Numbered from the stretch's first letter, positions 8,714-16,358 are shown. The stretch is DNA of 18,746 bases from Candidatus Poribacteria bacterium (GCA_011334435.1 DTPJ01000836.1:1-18746), one strand, 5' to 3'. Notes: generated by a model from the letters alone, not told the origin. Translations and numbers: made by a program.

Positions 8714-11700
8714 ATGATAAAACATAAAAATCTCCTTTGGTTAATATTATATTTTCTACTCATCTGTCAATATCTACAAGCACAGGATAGCATTCCCAAT
8801 ATTAACTGGGAGAGATTGCAGGACTTGACCGTCATTGATATTCAATATAAATGCGATGGGGATTTTTCATTAGACAAGGTTCGCTCTGCAACTCTGATTA
8901 AAATTGGCACGCCTTGCTCTCGTTCTTTAATAACCAAAAGTATTGAAAATATATACTCAGTCGGCGAGTTTTCCGAAATAAACGTAAATGCTCAGATTAA
9001 AGACGATGGCGTCATTATCACTTTTAATCTTATAAAACAGACCAAAGTCCGAAATATACAATTTATAGGTAACAGAAGGCTTGCCCGCGATGACATTTTG
9101 GAAGTTCTAAAGCTAAGGATCGGTCAGGAATATAACGAATCACTCGCAAAATCAGATATAAACGCAATAAAAGAGCTTTACAGATTTCACGGCTATTTCG
9201 GAACAGAAGTTACATATTCAACTAAAATGAACGAGAAGGCAAAAGAAATTGATATAACGTTTACAATAATAGAGGGTGGACAACCTCTAATCACTGAAAT
9301 AATCTTTTTAGGCACCAATGAAGCAGTTGCTGAATCAAGGACACTTCTAAGGGCAATGAAAGAAAATAAACTTGGTTGGACATATAAAGGACAAAAAGTT
9401 CTTGATATGGACGTCAAGAATATAGAGGATATTTACAGGCAAAGGGAATATCTGACCGCCAGAGTAAAACGTGCAGTTGCTTTGTTCGATCCGAAAGCCA
9501 TTGAAGAATATCGGGGTAGAGGAAAACATTTCCTTGTTCAATCAGTTACTCCCGAAGAAGCGAAATATGGGACTGTCTCAATTCTAATAGAGATAGAACA
9601 AGGACAGCGAGTATATGTTAAGTTACAAGGGAATAAGAATATATCGGATAAAGAGATTAGAAATTCAATTGCACTTTTCAGAATGAAATCAGTCAACGAA
9701 TCCATTGTCAGAAGAAGCAGAGAGGATATAGAGAAACTTTATAAATCCAAGGGATATTATCTCGTTGATGTCCGTTATAGTATTTTGAAAGACATAGTTT
9801 GGGATTTTAATATTGATAACGATCTAAATGGCTGGCAGTCAGACGACCCAAACCAAGTGTTAGAAGTATCAAAAAGTCTATTGAAAATCACAAATTCCAG
9901 TGAAATAAAAGCTAATGTTGATGTTGACACAAAAATATATCAAAAGGCACAAATAAGAATGAAAGTGAGTTCAGAAACAAGCGAAGCCAAAGAGACGAAA
10001 GCTACTGGAAGACTTTATTGGATCACCAATGAGTCAAAGAAATGGAGTCAAAAGAGAAGTCAGACATTTAAAGTAGATATTGATAATCAATTCCATGACT
10101 ACGAAATCCCAACATATAAAAACAAAAACTGGTCAAACATTATTACTCAATTTAGGCTTGTTCCTGTTGACATTCCTAACGCTACTGTGACAATTGAATG
10201 GATTAAATTAACAACAGAATTTATACCAGTAGTATTTAATATCACTGAAAATAAGCAGATGCGAATCATAAAACCAATAGCATTAGTCGCTCCCCCGGGC
10301 AAGAAACTCCAAATTGAGACAGATCAGATAAAAAAACAGATGCTCACGCGTAAAAAAAGCATTTTCTCTTTTTGGCTATTAAAGAAATATTTTCCTGATG
10401 GCATACTTAATGAAGATGTATTTGAGGAAGACAAAAGGGCTATAATCGCATTTTATAAAGATAATGGATTTACAGACCCCAAGATCAGTGAAACAAGAAA
10501 GACAATACCCGAAAAAGGCGAGATTGATATTACAATAACGATTGACGAAGGAGAAAGGACTTTTGTTAAAGAATTAATTGTTGAGGGCAACCTAAATGAT
10601 GTCATCAAAGCAGATGAACTATTTTCAAAACTTGAAATTATATCAAAATATAATCCTCAAAATATCTCTAATGAAGGATCAATCCTAAGATACAAAATAG
10701 ACCCGCCAAAACCATTTCGCGAATACGATATAGTTGCAGATAGGTCTTATCTTAGCCTACGCTATGCAGATAAAGGCTATCTTGCTGAGATTGAGCCAAA
10801 TTTAGATGATATTAAGAATGGCATTGTGAGGTATAAAATAATTCCCGGAAAACAGATCAAATTAGATGGCAACGTTGATATAATAGGAAATGAGAGAACT
10901 AAAAGATACATAATATCAAGGGAAATCTCAAAAACATTATTGGAAGATAAAATCTTCAGTTTTACAGAGATTGAAAAAACCGCACAAAATATACGCAATA
11001 CTGGTCTATTTCAATCTGTTAAAACTGATACAAGACCTATTGATGAAAACAATGATCTGTATAGGTTAGTGATAAATGTCCAAGAGCGAGATTTTAGAAC
11101 CGTAAATGTCAGGGCAGGTTATAACTCAGTTGAGGGATTTCAAGGTGGGATAGAGGCAAATGACATTAATTTATTCGGCACAGCACGCAGAATTATGGGT
11201 AGAGCTCAGATCGGAACGCAAGGGACAAGAGCCGAGATAGAATATGCAGAGCCAAAGCTATTTCCCAGATTATTAGGTTCTGGAGCAATCGGAGTGATAA
11301 ATATCTATCCTATTTCTGAGTATAAAGACTATAACGAAAGGCGTAAAGGCGGAACTGCTGGTGTTAGTTGGCAATTCTATCAGAATAACACTTTTAAGTT
11401 AGATTATAGATATGACGTCCTTGATTATACGTTGAATAATAAAGAAAATACAACAAGGATAGGAAGAATTGAGGGGTTATATCAACGAGATGCGAGGGAT
11501 AATTTACTCAACCCTAAGAAGGGCACTTTTGAGGGCATATCTATTGAATATGCGAACCCATTCATCGGCGGTATAGAAAGATTTACCAAATTATCATTAA
11601 ACAGTATGTTTTATTCAAGACCATTTAGTAATGTTGTTTTGGCTGTTGGATTACGAACAGGATATGCTTGGAATTTAGGAGGAGAGCGAACACTCGCCCC

Positions 11701-12022
11701 AGAATTATTTAGGATGAGGGATTACCAAACTCCAAGAGGATATAATTGGGAGATCACAGATATAGGAAATGTTTTACTGAATACTAGCGTTGAAATGCGT
11801 TTCAATATATACAAATGGCTTGGTTCTGCTGTCTTTTTTGACTCTGGCAATATATATGATGGCATCTCTGACTTCAATATAAATAATATGAGGTCATCAA
11901 TAGGAGTAGGATTGAGAATAATTACGCCGATAGGTCCTATGAGACTGGACTACGGTTATCCAATAAAAGGCGATGGAAAAAGAAAGCGTTTTCCCGATAT
12001 AGCTTTTGGAAATCCATTTTAG
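8714..12022 (+). CDS. bamA: Omp85/BamA-like outer-membrane assembly protein with about seven POTRA domains and an inserted jelly-roll
   Basis: A 1102-residue protein. Signal peptide 1-23 (cleavage likely after LQA). Tandem POTRA-like units begin at about residues 38, 110, 189, 297, 514, 614 and 713, recognised by beta-starts such as VRNIQFIGN and VKLQGNKNIS and by GYY/GYF/GYL ends. The fourth unit is split by a separate 140-residue domain (363-502). From about 792 a 16-strand barrel (surface antigen D15 type) follows. It contains a PRGY version of the loop-6 (V/I)RGF motif at YQTPRGY and ends in phenylalanine, as expected for an Omp85 beta-signal. The mature protein has only two cysteines, C47 and C68, both in POTRA 1. 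The role is insertion of beta-barrel proteins into the outer membrane. Position beside tamB leaves BamA or TamA as possibilities; being the only Omp85 gene here does not decide it. Confidence 0.9.
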   Translation: MIKHKNLLWLILYFLLICQYLQAQDSIPNINWERLQDLTVIDIQYKCDGDFSLDKVRSATLIKIGTPCSRSLITKSIENIYSVGEFSEINVNAQIKDDGVIITFNLIKQTKVRNIQFIGNRRLARDDILEVLKLRIGQEYNESLAKSDINAIKELYRFHGYFGTEVTYSTKMNEKAKEIDITFTIIEGGQPLITEIIFLGTNEAVAESRTLLRAMKENKLGWTYKGQKVLDMDVKNIEDIYRQREYLTARVKRAVALFDPKAIEEYRGRGKHFLVQSVTPEEAKYGTVSILIEIEQGQRVYVKLQGNKNISDKEIRNSIALFRMKSVNESIVRRSREDIEKLYKSKGYYLVDVRYSILKDIVWDFNIDNDLNGWQSDDPNQVLEVSKSLLKITNSSEIKANVDVDTKIYQKAQIRMKVSSETSEAKETKATGRLYWITNESKKWSQKRSQTFKVDIDNQFHDYEIPTYKNKNWSNIITQFRLVPVDIPNATVTIEWIKLTTEFIPVVFNITENKQMRIIKPIALVAPPGKKLQIETDQIKKQMLTRKKSIFSFWLLKKYFPDGILNEDVFEEDKRAIIAFYKDNGFTDPKISETRKTIPEKGEIDITITIDEGERTFVKELIVEGNLNDVIKADELFSKLEIISKYNPQNISNEGSILRYKIDPPKPFREYDIVADRSYLSLRYADKGYLAEIEPNLDDIKNGIVRYKIIPGKQIKLDGNVDIIGNERTKRYIISREISKTLLEDKIFSFTEIEKTAQNIRNTGLFQSVKTDTRPIDENNDLYRLVINVQERDFRTVNVRAGYNSVEGFQGGIEANDINLFGTARRIMGRAQIGTQGTRAEIEYAEPKLFPRLLGSGAIGVINIYPISEYKDYNERRKGGTAGVSWQFYQNNTFKLDYRYDVLDYTLNNKENTTRIGRIEGLYQRDARDNLLNPKKGTFEGISIEYANPFIGGIERFTKLSLNSMFYSRPFSNVVLAVGLRTGYAWNLGGERTLAPELFRMRDYQTPRGYNWEITDIGNVLLNTSVEMRFNIYKWLGSAVFFDSGNIYDGISDFNINNMRSSIGVGLRIITPIGPMRLDYGYPIKGDGKRKRFPDIAFGNPF
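9797..10219 (+). other. Jelly-roll (carbohydrate-binding-like) domain inserted in POTRA 4
   Basis: Codons for residues about 362-502 of the Omp85 protein. The segment opens with WDFN and a GW dipeptide, then alternating beta strands, IRMKVSS, a YW pair (RLYWIT), a KVDID strand, FHDYEI, an isolated W (NWSN), FRLVP, and closes with VTIEWIKL. This order (W-F-N...GW, irmK, yW, fheY, W, lR, v.i.wI.l) is typical of galactose-binding-like beta-sandwich modules attached to carbohydrate enzymes and surface proteins in several uncultured phyla. It interrupts the POTRA fold between the strands DVRYSILKD and IPVVFNITEN, that is, in a loop. Its ligand is unknown. Confidence 0.72.
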
Positions 12023-12054
12023 CGATGTTAGATTTTATATGAGTAATTTAATGC

Positions 12055-12061
12055 AGGAGGG
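12055..12061 (+). promoter_or_regulatory. Ribosome binding site that fixes the ThuA-like start
   Basis: AGGAGGG, seven bases before ATG 12069. An earlier in-frame ATG at 12006 would overlap the Omp85 gene by 17 bases and has no SD, and the extra residues do not resemble ThuA proteins. The start at 12069 is therefore preferred. Confidence 0.8.
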
Positions 12062-12068
12062 ACAAAGT

Positions 12069-12668
12069 ATGGCTGATATTAAAATATTATCCGTTGTTGA
12101 TTATGTTGATCATCTTGAAATAATGAGGGATTTTATCAAAAAAGCGGGATTTGATATAGAGATCACAGAGGATCGTGACAAACTGCTTCCAAAAAGCATA
12201 AATGACTATGACGTATTTCTTGACTACACTCACGGCGGAAAGTTGACAGACGAGCAAACAGAAAGCGTTATAAAGTTTGTCGCGGAAGGCAAGTCATTAG
12301 TCGGTGTCCATTCAGCAGCAGTTGATAAGCAATCGCCGAAATATACAAAATTACTCGGCGGAAAATACATCGGACATTCTGACGAAGCACCATCAAAGGT
12401 TAAGATTATTGATCCTATACACCCAATAACAGAAGGTATGAGCGATTTTGAAATAGTTGATGAGATATATAAACTTGAATACGAGCCAAATTCCTTTCAA
12501 ACATTGATCACAAGCGAGGTTCAGGGCATAGTCTGTCCTGTCTGCTGGATTAAGGAATATGGAAGGGGAAAGGTGACATTTCTTTCGCTTGGACATGGTC
12601 AAAAAGCCTTTGAAAATACCAACTTTCAACAATTAGTTATCAGAATGATAAAATGGGCGATTAGGTAG
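12069..12668 (+). CDS. ThuA-like domain protein (glutamine amidotransferase-like fold)
   Basis: A 199-residue single-domain protein without signal peptide. It shows the ThuA pattern: strand IKILSVVDYVDH at 4-15, a DVFLDYTH strand at 48-55, GKSLVGVHSAA at 74-84 (where amidotransferases carry their nucleophile region), LLGGKYIGH at 95-103, HPITEGM at 118-124, then CPVCWIKEYGRGKVTFLSLGH at 156-176, with GRGKV and LGHG typical of the family. ThuA proteins are linked to sugar (trehalose) utilisation and are abundant in polysaccharide-degrading phyla, but the reaction is unclear and no catalytic Cys-His-Glu triad is evident. The gene lies 46 bases after the Omp85 gene and five bases before the transporter-like gene, so it is probably co-transcribed. 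Confidence 0.8.
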   Translation: MADIKILSVVDYVDHLEIMRDFIKKAGFDIEITEDRDKLLPKSINDYDVFLDYTHGGKLTDEQTESVIKFVAEGKSLVGVHSAAVDKQSPKYTKLLGGKYIGHSDEAPSKVKIIDPIHPITEGMSDFEIVDEIYKLEYEPNSFQTLITSEVQGIVCPVCWIKEYGRGKVTFLSLGHGQKAFENTNFQQLVIRMIKWAIR

Positions 12669-12673
12669 AATAT

Positions 12674-13930
12674 ATGAAATCAAATAAAAATCTATTAGAT
12701 GCAGTCCCCTTTGCTATTGCAATAGCACTTTCGGCGGGGTTTTTGCTTTGTGGTTATGAATTTATTCGTAGTCCTTCCTCTTCTATCTATCTTGAAGTTT
12801 ATGGAAAAGAAAAACTTCCTTATGCTATGCTTGGCGGATCAATATTTACCATAATCTTTTTATATGGTTATGGTTGGTTGATAACCTTTATAGGTGCAAG
12901 AAGAACTCTTCTTGTTACATCGCTGTTTTCTTTTTTGGTTATTGCAGGATGTTATTTGACAGTTCAAAGTGGAATTAAAATTTCCGCTTGGATACTTTAC
13001 TCCTTCCGTGAGGCGTATATTGTTGTCATAATTGAGCAGTATTGGTCGCTTATAAATAGCGTTTTGAGAGAAGATCAAGCGAAGAAGTTCAATGGACCTA
13101 TAACAGGTGTCGGTTCTTTGGGTGCAATCGCTGGCGGATTTGCTGTCGGTTACCTTGCAAGCAAAATTCACACAGAAGGATTAATTTTATTAGCATCAGC
13201 GTCTTTGTTGCCATCGGCTTTATTTTCTGAAATCGCATATCGCTTAGGCGGAGAACCTGCACCATCTGTTGAGGAAAAGGGCAAAAAATCCCTTGCTATT
13301 AAGCTATTTAGGGACTCGTCATACCTTCGTAGGATAGCACTTTTGATCTTTTTAACTCAAATAGTCTCAACAGTCCTTGATATTAGATTTTCTGGTTTAG
13401 TGCAAGACGCTTTTCCCATCAAAGACGAAAGAACGGCTTTCTTTGGCACTTTTTATGCGAGATTGAACCTTACTGCTGGCGTGCTTCAGTTTATTGTCGC
13501 TCCAATTTTGTTGAGTTTTGTCAGATTTAGGTATATACATCCTGCTATCCCGATAATACATCTGATCTCTGCAACAGTTTTGCTTGTTAAACCAAGTCTA
13601 TTCACTGGTGGACTTGCATATTTGGTTTTCAAGGCTTTTGATTACTCCATATTTCGTGCAGGTAAGGAAATTTTTTATATGCCTTTATCATTTGATAGCC
13701 GATACAGAGCTAAGGAAGTCATTGATGCCTTTGGATACAGGGCATCAAAAGGCATATCTGCTGGATTAACATCTCTTGCAACTGCTATTTCTAACTTTTT
13801 CGGTTATGTTTTATTATATGCTGTTTATCCAATTACTGCGATGGTCAGTGCTGTCCTTTGGTTCGTTACAGTGACAACCGTCGTTCGCCAGCATGATAAA
13901 ATGATCAATCAAAGTGAGCAATTAAAATGA
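12674..13930 (+). CDS. Npt1/Npt2-type (ADP/ATP carrier-like) transporter family membrane protein
   Basis: A 418-residue membrane protein with about 11-12 hydrophobic segments, the first at about residues 10-28 and further ones at 50-72, 78-97, 105-122, 144-163 and 168-185, then a hydrophilic loop (190-215) separating two halves. Motifs recall the NTT/Npt family of nucleotide carriers: QYWSLINSVL at 122-131 followed by QAKKFNGPITGVGSLGAIAGG (135-155), and FRAGKEIFYMP at 327-337 followed by YRAKEVIDAFGYRASKG (344-360). Well-known relatives exchange ATP and ADP in intracellular bacteria and plastids, but many members in free-living bacteria have unknown substrates. A general MFS carrier is the alternative. 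The ATGA at 13927-13930 overlaps the next gene, implying translational coupling. Confidence 0.65.
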   Translation: MKSNKNLLDAVPFAIAIALSAGFLLCGYEFIRSPSSSIYLEVYGKEKLPYAMLGGSIFTIIFLYGYGWLITFIGARRTLLVTSLFSFLVIAGCYLTVQSGIKISAWILYSFREAYIVVIIEQYWSLINSVLREDQAKKFNGPITGVGSLGAIAGGFAVGYLASKIHTEGLILLASASLLPSALFSEIAYRLGGEPAPSVEEKGKKSLAIKLFRDSSYLRRIALLIFLTQIVSTVLDIRFSGLVQDAFPIKDERTAFFGTFYARLNLTAGVLQFIVAPILLSFVRFRYIHPAIPIIHLISATVLLVKPSLFTGGLAYLVFKAFDYSIFRAGKEIFYMPLSFDSRYRAKEVIDAFGYRASKGISAGLTSLATAISNFFGYVLLYAVYPITAMVSAVLWFVTVTTVVRQHDKMINQSEQLK

Positions 13931-14409
13931 GAATATTTTTCTTATGCTTTTTTGTGTTTTCCTTTTTTATATCATTTCTGTTTGCGTCTGATCAGATTAG
14001 TTCAGAATCTACAAACAAAGGTCAGGTTGAAGTATCTGCTAATCAGAATATCGCTTCTATGGAGAAAGAAATATCAGACCTTAAAGCAAAGATAAAAGAG
14101 CTTGAAAGCAAAATTGATCAATTGACTAAACTTGTAGAAACTCTTATTGCACAGCAGAAAAATGCTAAACAAACATCAGAATTAGAAAAGGCAAACGTTC
14201 AGACAGTTAATAAAACGGAAGAAAAGCCTGAATTTGTCTATGTATCAAAGTCAGGGAAAAAATATCATAAGCAGGATTGTCGGTTTTTAGTTGGGGAACC
14301 GATACGAATGACGATTGAAGAAGCTAAAAAGAAAAAATTGGAGCCTTGCAAATTCTGCTTTCCAGAAAGTGAGACTGATAAAACAAAGAAAGAAAACAAC
14401 AAGAAATGA
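13927..14409 (+). CDS. Secreted coiled-coil protein with C-terminal HxxxC/CxxC domain
   Basis: 160 residues. A signal peptide (1-20, FLFA then SDQ) directs it to the periplasm or beyond. Residues about 42-80 form a coiled coil with heptad-like leucines and isoleucines (ISDLKAKIKELESKIDQL). After a charged linker, residues 102-146 form a small domain: VYVSKSGKKYH, H114, C118, then C141 and C144 in EPCKFCFP. This H-x3-C ... C-x2-C pattern occurs at the ends of various secreted bacterial proteins and could bind zinc. The start codon overlaps the transporter stop (ATGA), so the two are co-translated and may act together at the membrane. No specific function is recognised. Confidence 0.75.
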   Translation: MRIFFLCFFVFSFFISFLFASDQISSESTNKGQVEVSANQNIASMEKEISDLKAKIKELESKIDQLTKLVETLIAQQKNAKQTSELEKANVQTVNKTEEKPEFVYVSKSGKKYHKQDCRFLVGEPIRMTIEEAKKKKLEPCKFCFPESETDKTKKENNKK

Positions 14410-14436
14410 ATGATTAATTGAGTAGCTGATGGTCTA

Positions 14437-14452
14437 ATACCTAAAAAGGTAT
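14437..14452. terminator. Small hairpin between convergent genes (weak terminator candidate)
   Basis: ATACCT and AGGTAT pair perfectly around an AAAA loop. The hairpin lies in the 57-base gap where the plus-strand gene group and the minus-strand ABC group meet. Neither strand has a U-rich run after the stem and the six-base stem is AT-rich, so intrinsic termination would be weak. Confidence 0.3.
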
Positions 14453-14466
14453 AAAATGAAATGATT

Positions 14467-14847
14467 TTAATATAGCTTGAGTAGCAAAAGAAGCCAAAGA
14501 CTACCGCCAATGAAGGTTAAAATTGCACCAACGGTCAAGATATAATCCGATCTGATTTTGGATTGCCTATTTCTGTAAACATATTCTATGCCAATTGCCG
14601 CTATTATTACAATAAAGATCATCTGTAACTTAAAAATCAATAGACCTAAATGCAGACCAAAGGAATCAATATATCTTTGAGCAAATGGATTAGCCTCTTC
14701 CCCGTTTGTTTTTGTTAGCCCGTGCAAAGTAAGAATATAATCAAATACATGTGCTAATATATACGTTAGACTTGCTAATATGAGTTGTTTGTAATGACGA
14801 AATATGGCGGTTATATTTATTTTTGATAAATACTTAATCCTAATCAC
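14467..14847 (-). CDS. DUF5658-like small membrane protein
   Basis: 126 residues with three or four hydrophobic segments (about 20-42, 66-90 and 103-124). The first segment carries a conserved-looking Asp and Thr (HVFDYILTLHGL, D36 and T40) followed by a GEEANPF motif (49-55). This pattern, D..LT......g..E.NP, is typical of DUF5658 membrane proteins, whose function is unknown. The start is a GTG at 14847; no ATG exists upstream or near the N-terminus and no clear SD precedes it. The gene follows the ABC ATPase after 31 bases on the same strand, so expression may depend on the ATPase gene. Confidence 0.65.
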   Translation of the reverse strand: MIRIKYLSKINITAIFRHYKQLILASLTYILAHVFDYILTLHGLTKTNGEEANPFAQRYIDSFGLHLGLLIFKLQMIFIVIIAAIGIEYVYRNRQSKIRSDYILTVGAILTFIGGSLWLLLLLKLY

Positions 14848-14878
14848 TTTAAATATTTAATTTTTTAGCTATAATTTG

Positions 14879-15637
14879 CTATTGTTCGCCTTCTATAGTT
14901 CCGATTTCAAGTTTAAGTTCTGATCTCGCTTTTATCTGTTCTACTAACCCATCTCGTATGTAGATGACTCTATCAGAAACATCAAGCATTTTAAGGTCGT
15001 GAGTCGCTGATATTACGGTGACATTCTCTTCTTTGTTCATTTCGCGAAGAATATTAATAATATCTCTACCAGTTCTCAAATCAAGGTTACCCGTTGGTTC
15101 ATCGGCGAGAATAATTGATGGTCCATTAGCAAGCGATCGTGCAATAGCAACTCTTTGTTGCTGACCACCAGAGAGTTCGCTTGGTTTATGGTCTGCCCTT
15201 TGTTCCAATCCTACTTTTGCTAAAAGTTCCATACCTTTTTTCCTGCGTTCGCTTGCGCCCAGTCCTGCAAATATCATCGGCAATGTAACATTTTCAAGGG
15301 CAGTCATAACAGGTATAAGATTAAATGTTTGAAATATGTAGCCGATCTTCCAGCAACGCAACCAAGCTATTTCAGAGGGACTAAGTTCAAGAAGATTTAC
15401 GTCGTCAATATAGACAGTTCCTGCTGATGGTCTGTCCAACGCACCGATCATATTAAAAAGCGTGCTTTTCCCTGATCCAGAAGGTCCCATTATTGAGATA
15501 TACTCACCACGCTTTATCTCAATGTCAATCCCTTTTAATGCACGAAGGATTGTCCCTCCCATTTGATATTCTTTTATTACGCCAACGGTTCTAACAGCTA
15601 TATCGTTATTAGTTTTATTTATAGAAGCCTCTGCCAT
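14879..15637 (-). CDS. ABC transporter ATP-binding protein, LolD/MacB type
   Basis: 252 residues with a complete set of ABC motifs: Walker A GPSGSGKST (51-59), Q-loop Q103, signature LSGGQQQ (155-161), Walker B IILADE with catalytic E180, D-loop NLD and switch His213. The order and the sequence between Q-loop and signature fit the LolD/MacB/FtsE group (type VII ABC exporters), which use ATP to pull lipoproteins or other molecules from the membrane. A tail of about 20 residues follows the core. ATG 15637 has an SD (AAAGGAG, 15652-15646) that overlaps the stop of the permease gene 13 bases upstream, so the two are coupled. The permease next to it is the obvious partner. Confidence 0.93.
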   Translation of the reverse strand: MAEASINKTNNDIAVRTVGVIKEYQMGGTILRALKGIDIEIKRGEYISIMGPSGSGKSTLFNMIGALDRPSAGTVYIDDVNLLELSPSEIAWLRCWKIGYIFQTFNLIPVMTALENVTLPMIFAGLGASERRKKGMELLAKVGLEQRADHKPSELSGGQQQRVAIARSLANGPSIILADEPTGNLDLRTGRDIINILREMNKEENVTVISATHDLKMLDVSDRVIYIRDGLVEQIKARSELKLEIGTIEGEQ

Positions 15638-15650
15638 TTATTACACTCCT

Positions 15651-16310
15651 TTAAACCTCAACCCTCATAGCTTCTGCTGGTGGTAATTGTGCTGCTCTAT
15701 ATGCAGGTCCAGCAGCTCCTATTACTGCTAAAACCATGCCAAGTATGCAAGCTATACCCATATACATAAGAACTCGCAGTATATACTGAGGAAATCCCAA
15801 GAAAACGTCCAGACCATAATCTTTTAGGTTTAATAACATAATGCTTATGAACCCGACAAATGCGCCAATAACTGCCCCTGCAAGTCCTTGAAAACCAGAT
15901 TCTAATAAGAATAGTTCAACGACAAATTTGTTTAATGCCCCAAGGCACTTCATCGTTCCGATCTCGCGGAATCTCTCTGTAACAGCCATAAGCATTGAAT
16001 TAGCGATACCTACAACACAGACGATCAGCGACATAACAATAAGCCAAATTTGCTGTGCCGAGATGCGACCGGTTTGGACATCATCAATAGCAGTGATTAC
16101 TGCCTGACTTCCTCTACGTTCAACCATTACTCTTGTTATTTCTGCTCCCGACAAAACCGCGACAAAGAATGCAATTCCGAGAAGTATGCCTGCGGTTGTG
16201 ATCATTGACCTCCAAAATCTAATTCTCAAGCTTTGAAAACTTATCCTTATTGCCTCTGTAAATGGGAGTTCTATTTGGCTTCTAATTTCGCCTTTTGCGC
16301 CCTGCGCCAA
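15651..16310 (-). CDS. Short FtsX-type ABC permease without the usual periplasmic domain
   Basis: 219 residues from a TTG start. Four membrane segments (about 36-54, 88-110, 134-160, 180-203) match the MacB/LolC permease layout. Between TM1 and TM2 there are only about 33 residues, where MacB and LolC carry a periplasmic domain of around 200 residues. The FtsX core is intact: GIANSMLMAVTERFREIGTMK (101-121) with a coupling helix before TM3, and the terminal PAYRAAQLPPAEAMR. The TTG is chosen because a full SD (GGAGGTGA) lies five bases before it; the in-frame GTG at 16319 sits inside that SD. Alone it would have to form a homodimer with the ATPase gene that follows. Confidence 0.85.
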   Translation of the reverse strand: MAQGAKGEIRSQIELPFTEAIRISFQSLRIRFWRSMITTAGILLGIAFFVAVLSGAEITRVMVERRGSQAVITAIDDVQTGRISAQQIWLIVMSLIVCVVGIANSMLMAVTERFREIGTMKCLGALNKFVVELFLLESGFQGLAGAVIGAFVGFISIMLLNLKDYGLDVFLGFPQYILRVLMYMGIACILGMVLAVIGAAGPAYRAAQLPPAEAMRVEV

Positions 16311-16315
16311 TTTAT

Positions 16316-16323
16316 TCACCTCC
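16316..16323 (-). promoter_or_regulatory. Shine-Dalgarno sequence deciding a TTG start
   Basis: GGAGGTGA, read on the minus strand, five bases before TTG 16310. The GTG within it (16319-16317) would be the first in-frame start codon but overlaps the SD and so cannot use it. Confidence 0.7.
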
Positions 16324-16358
16324 GTTAAAGTTAGATTTTATAGTCTTACCCAATAAAA

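Noticed and set aside
12006..12068. N-terminal extension of the ThuA-like protein overlapping the Omp85 gene
   Set aside because: No SD precedes ATG 12006, while ATG 12069 has an AGGAGGG at ideal spacing.
14437..14452. Strong bidirectional terminator
   Set aside because: The stem is only six pairs and no U-run follows on either strand, so it is listed only as a weak candidate.
15651..16310. Permease broken by frameshift
   Set aside because: The frame is clean from a strong SD to the stop and the FtsX core is intact, so a genuinely short form is more likely than a pseudogene.
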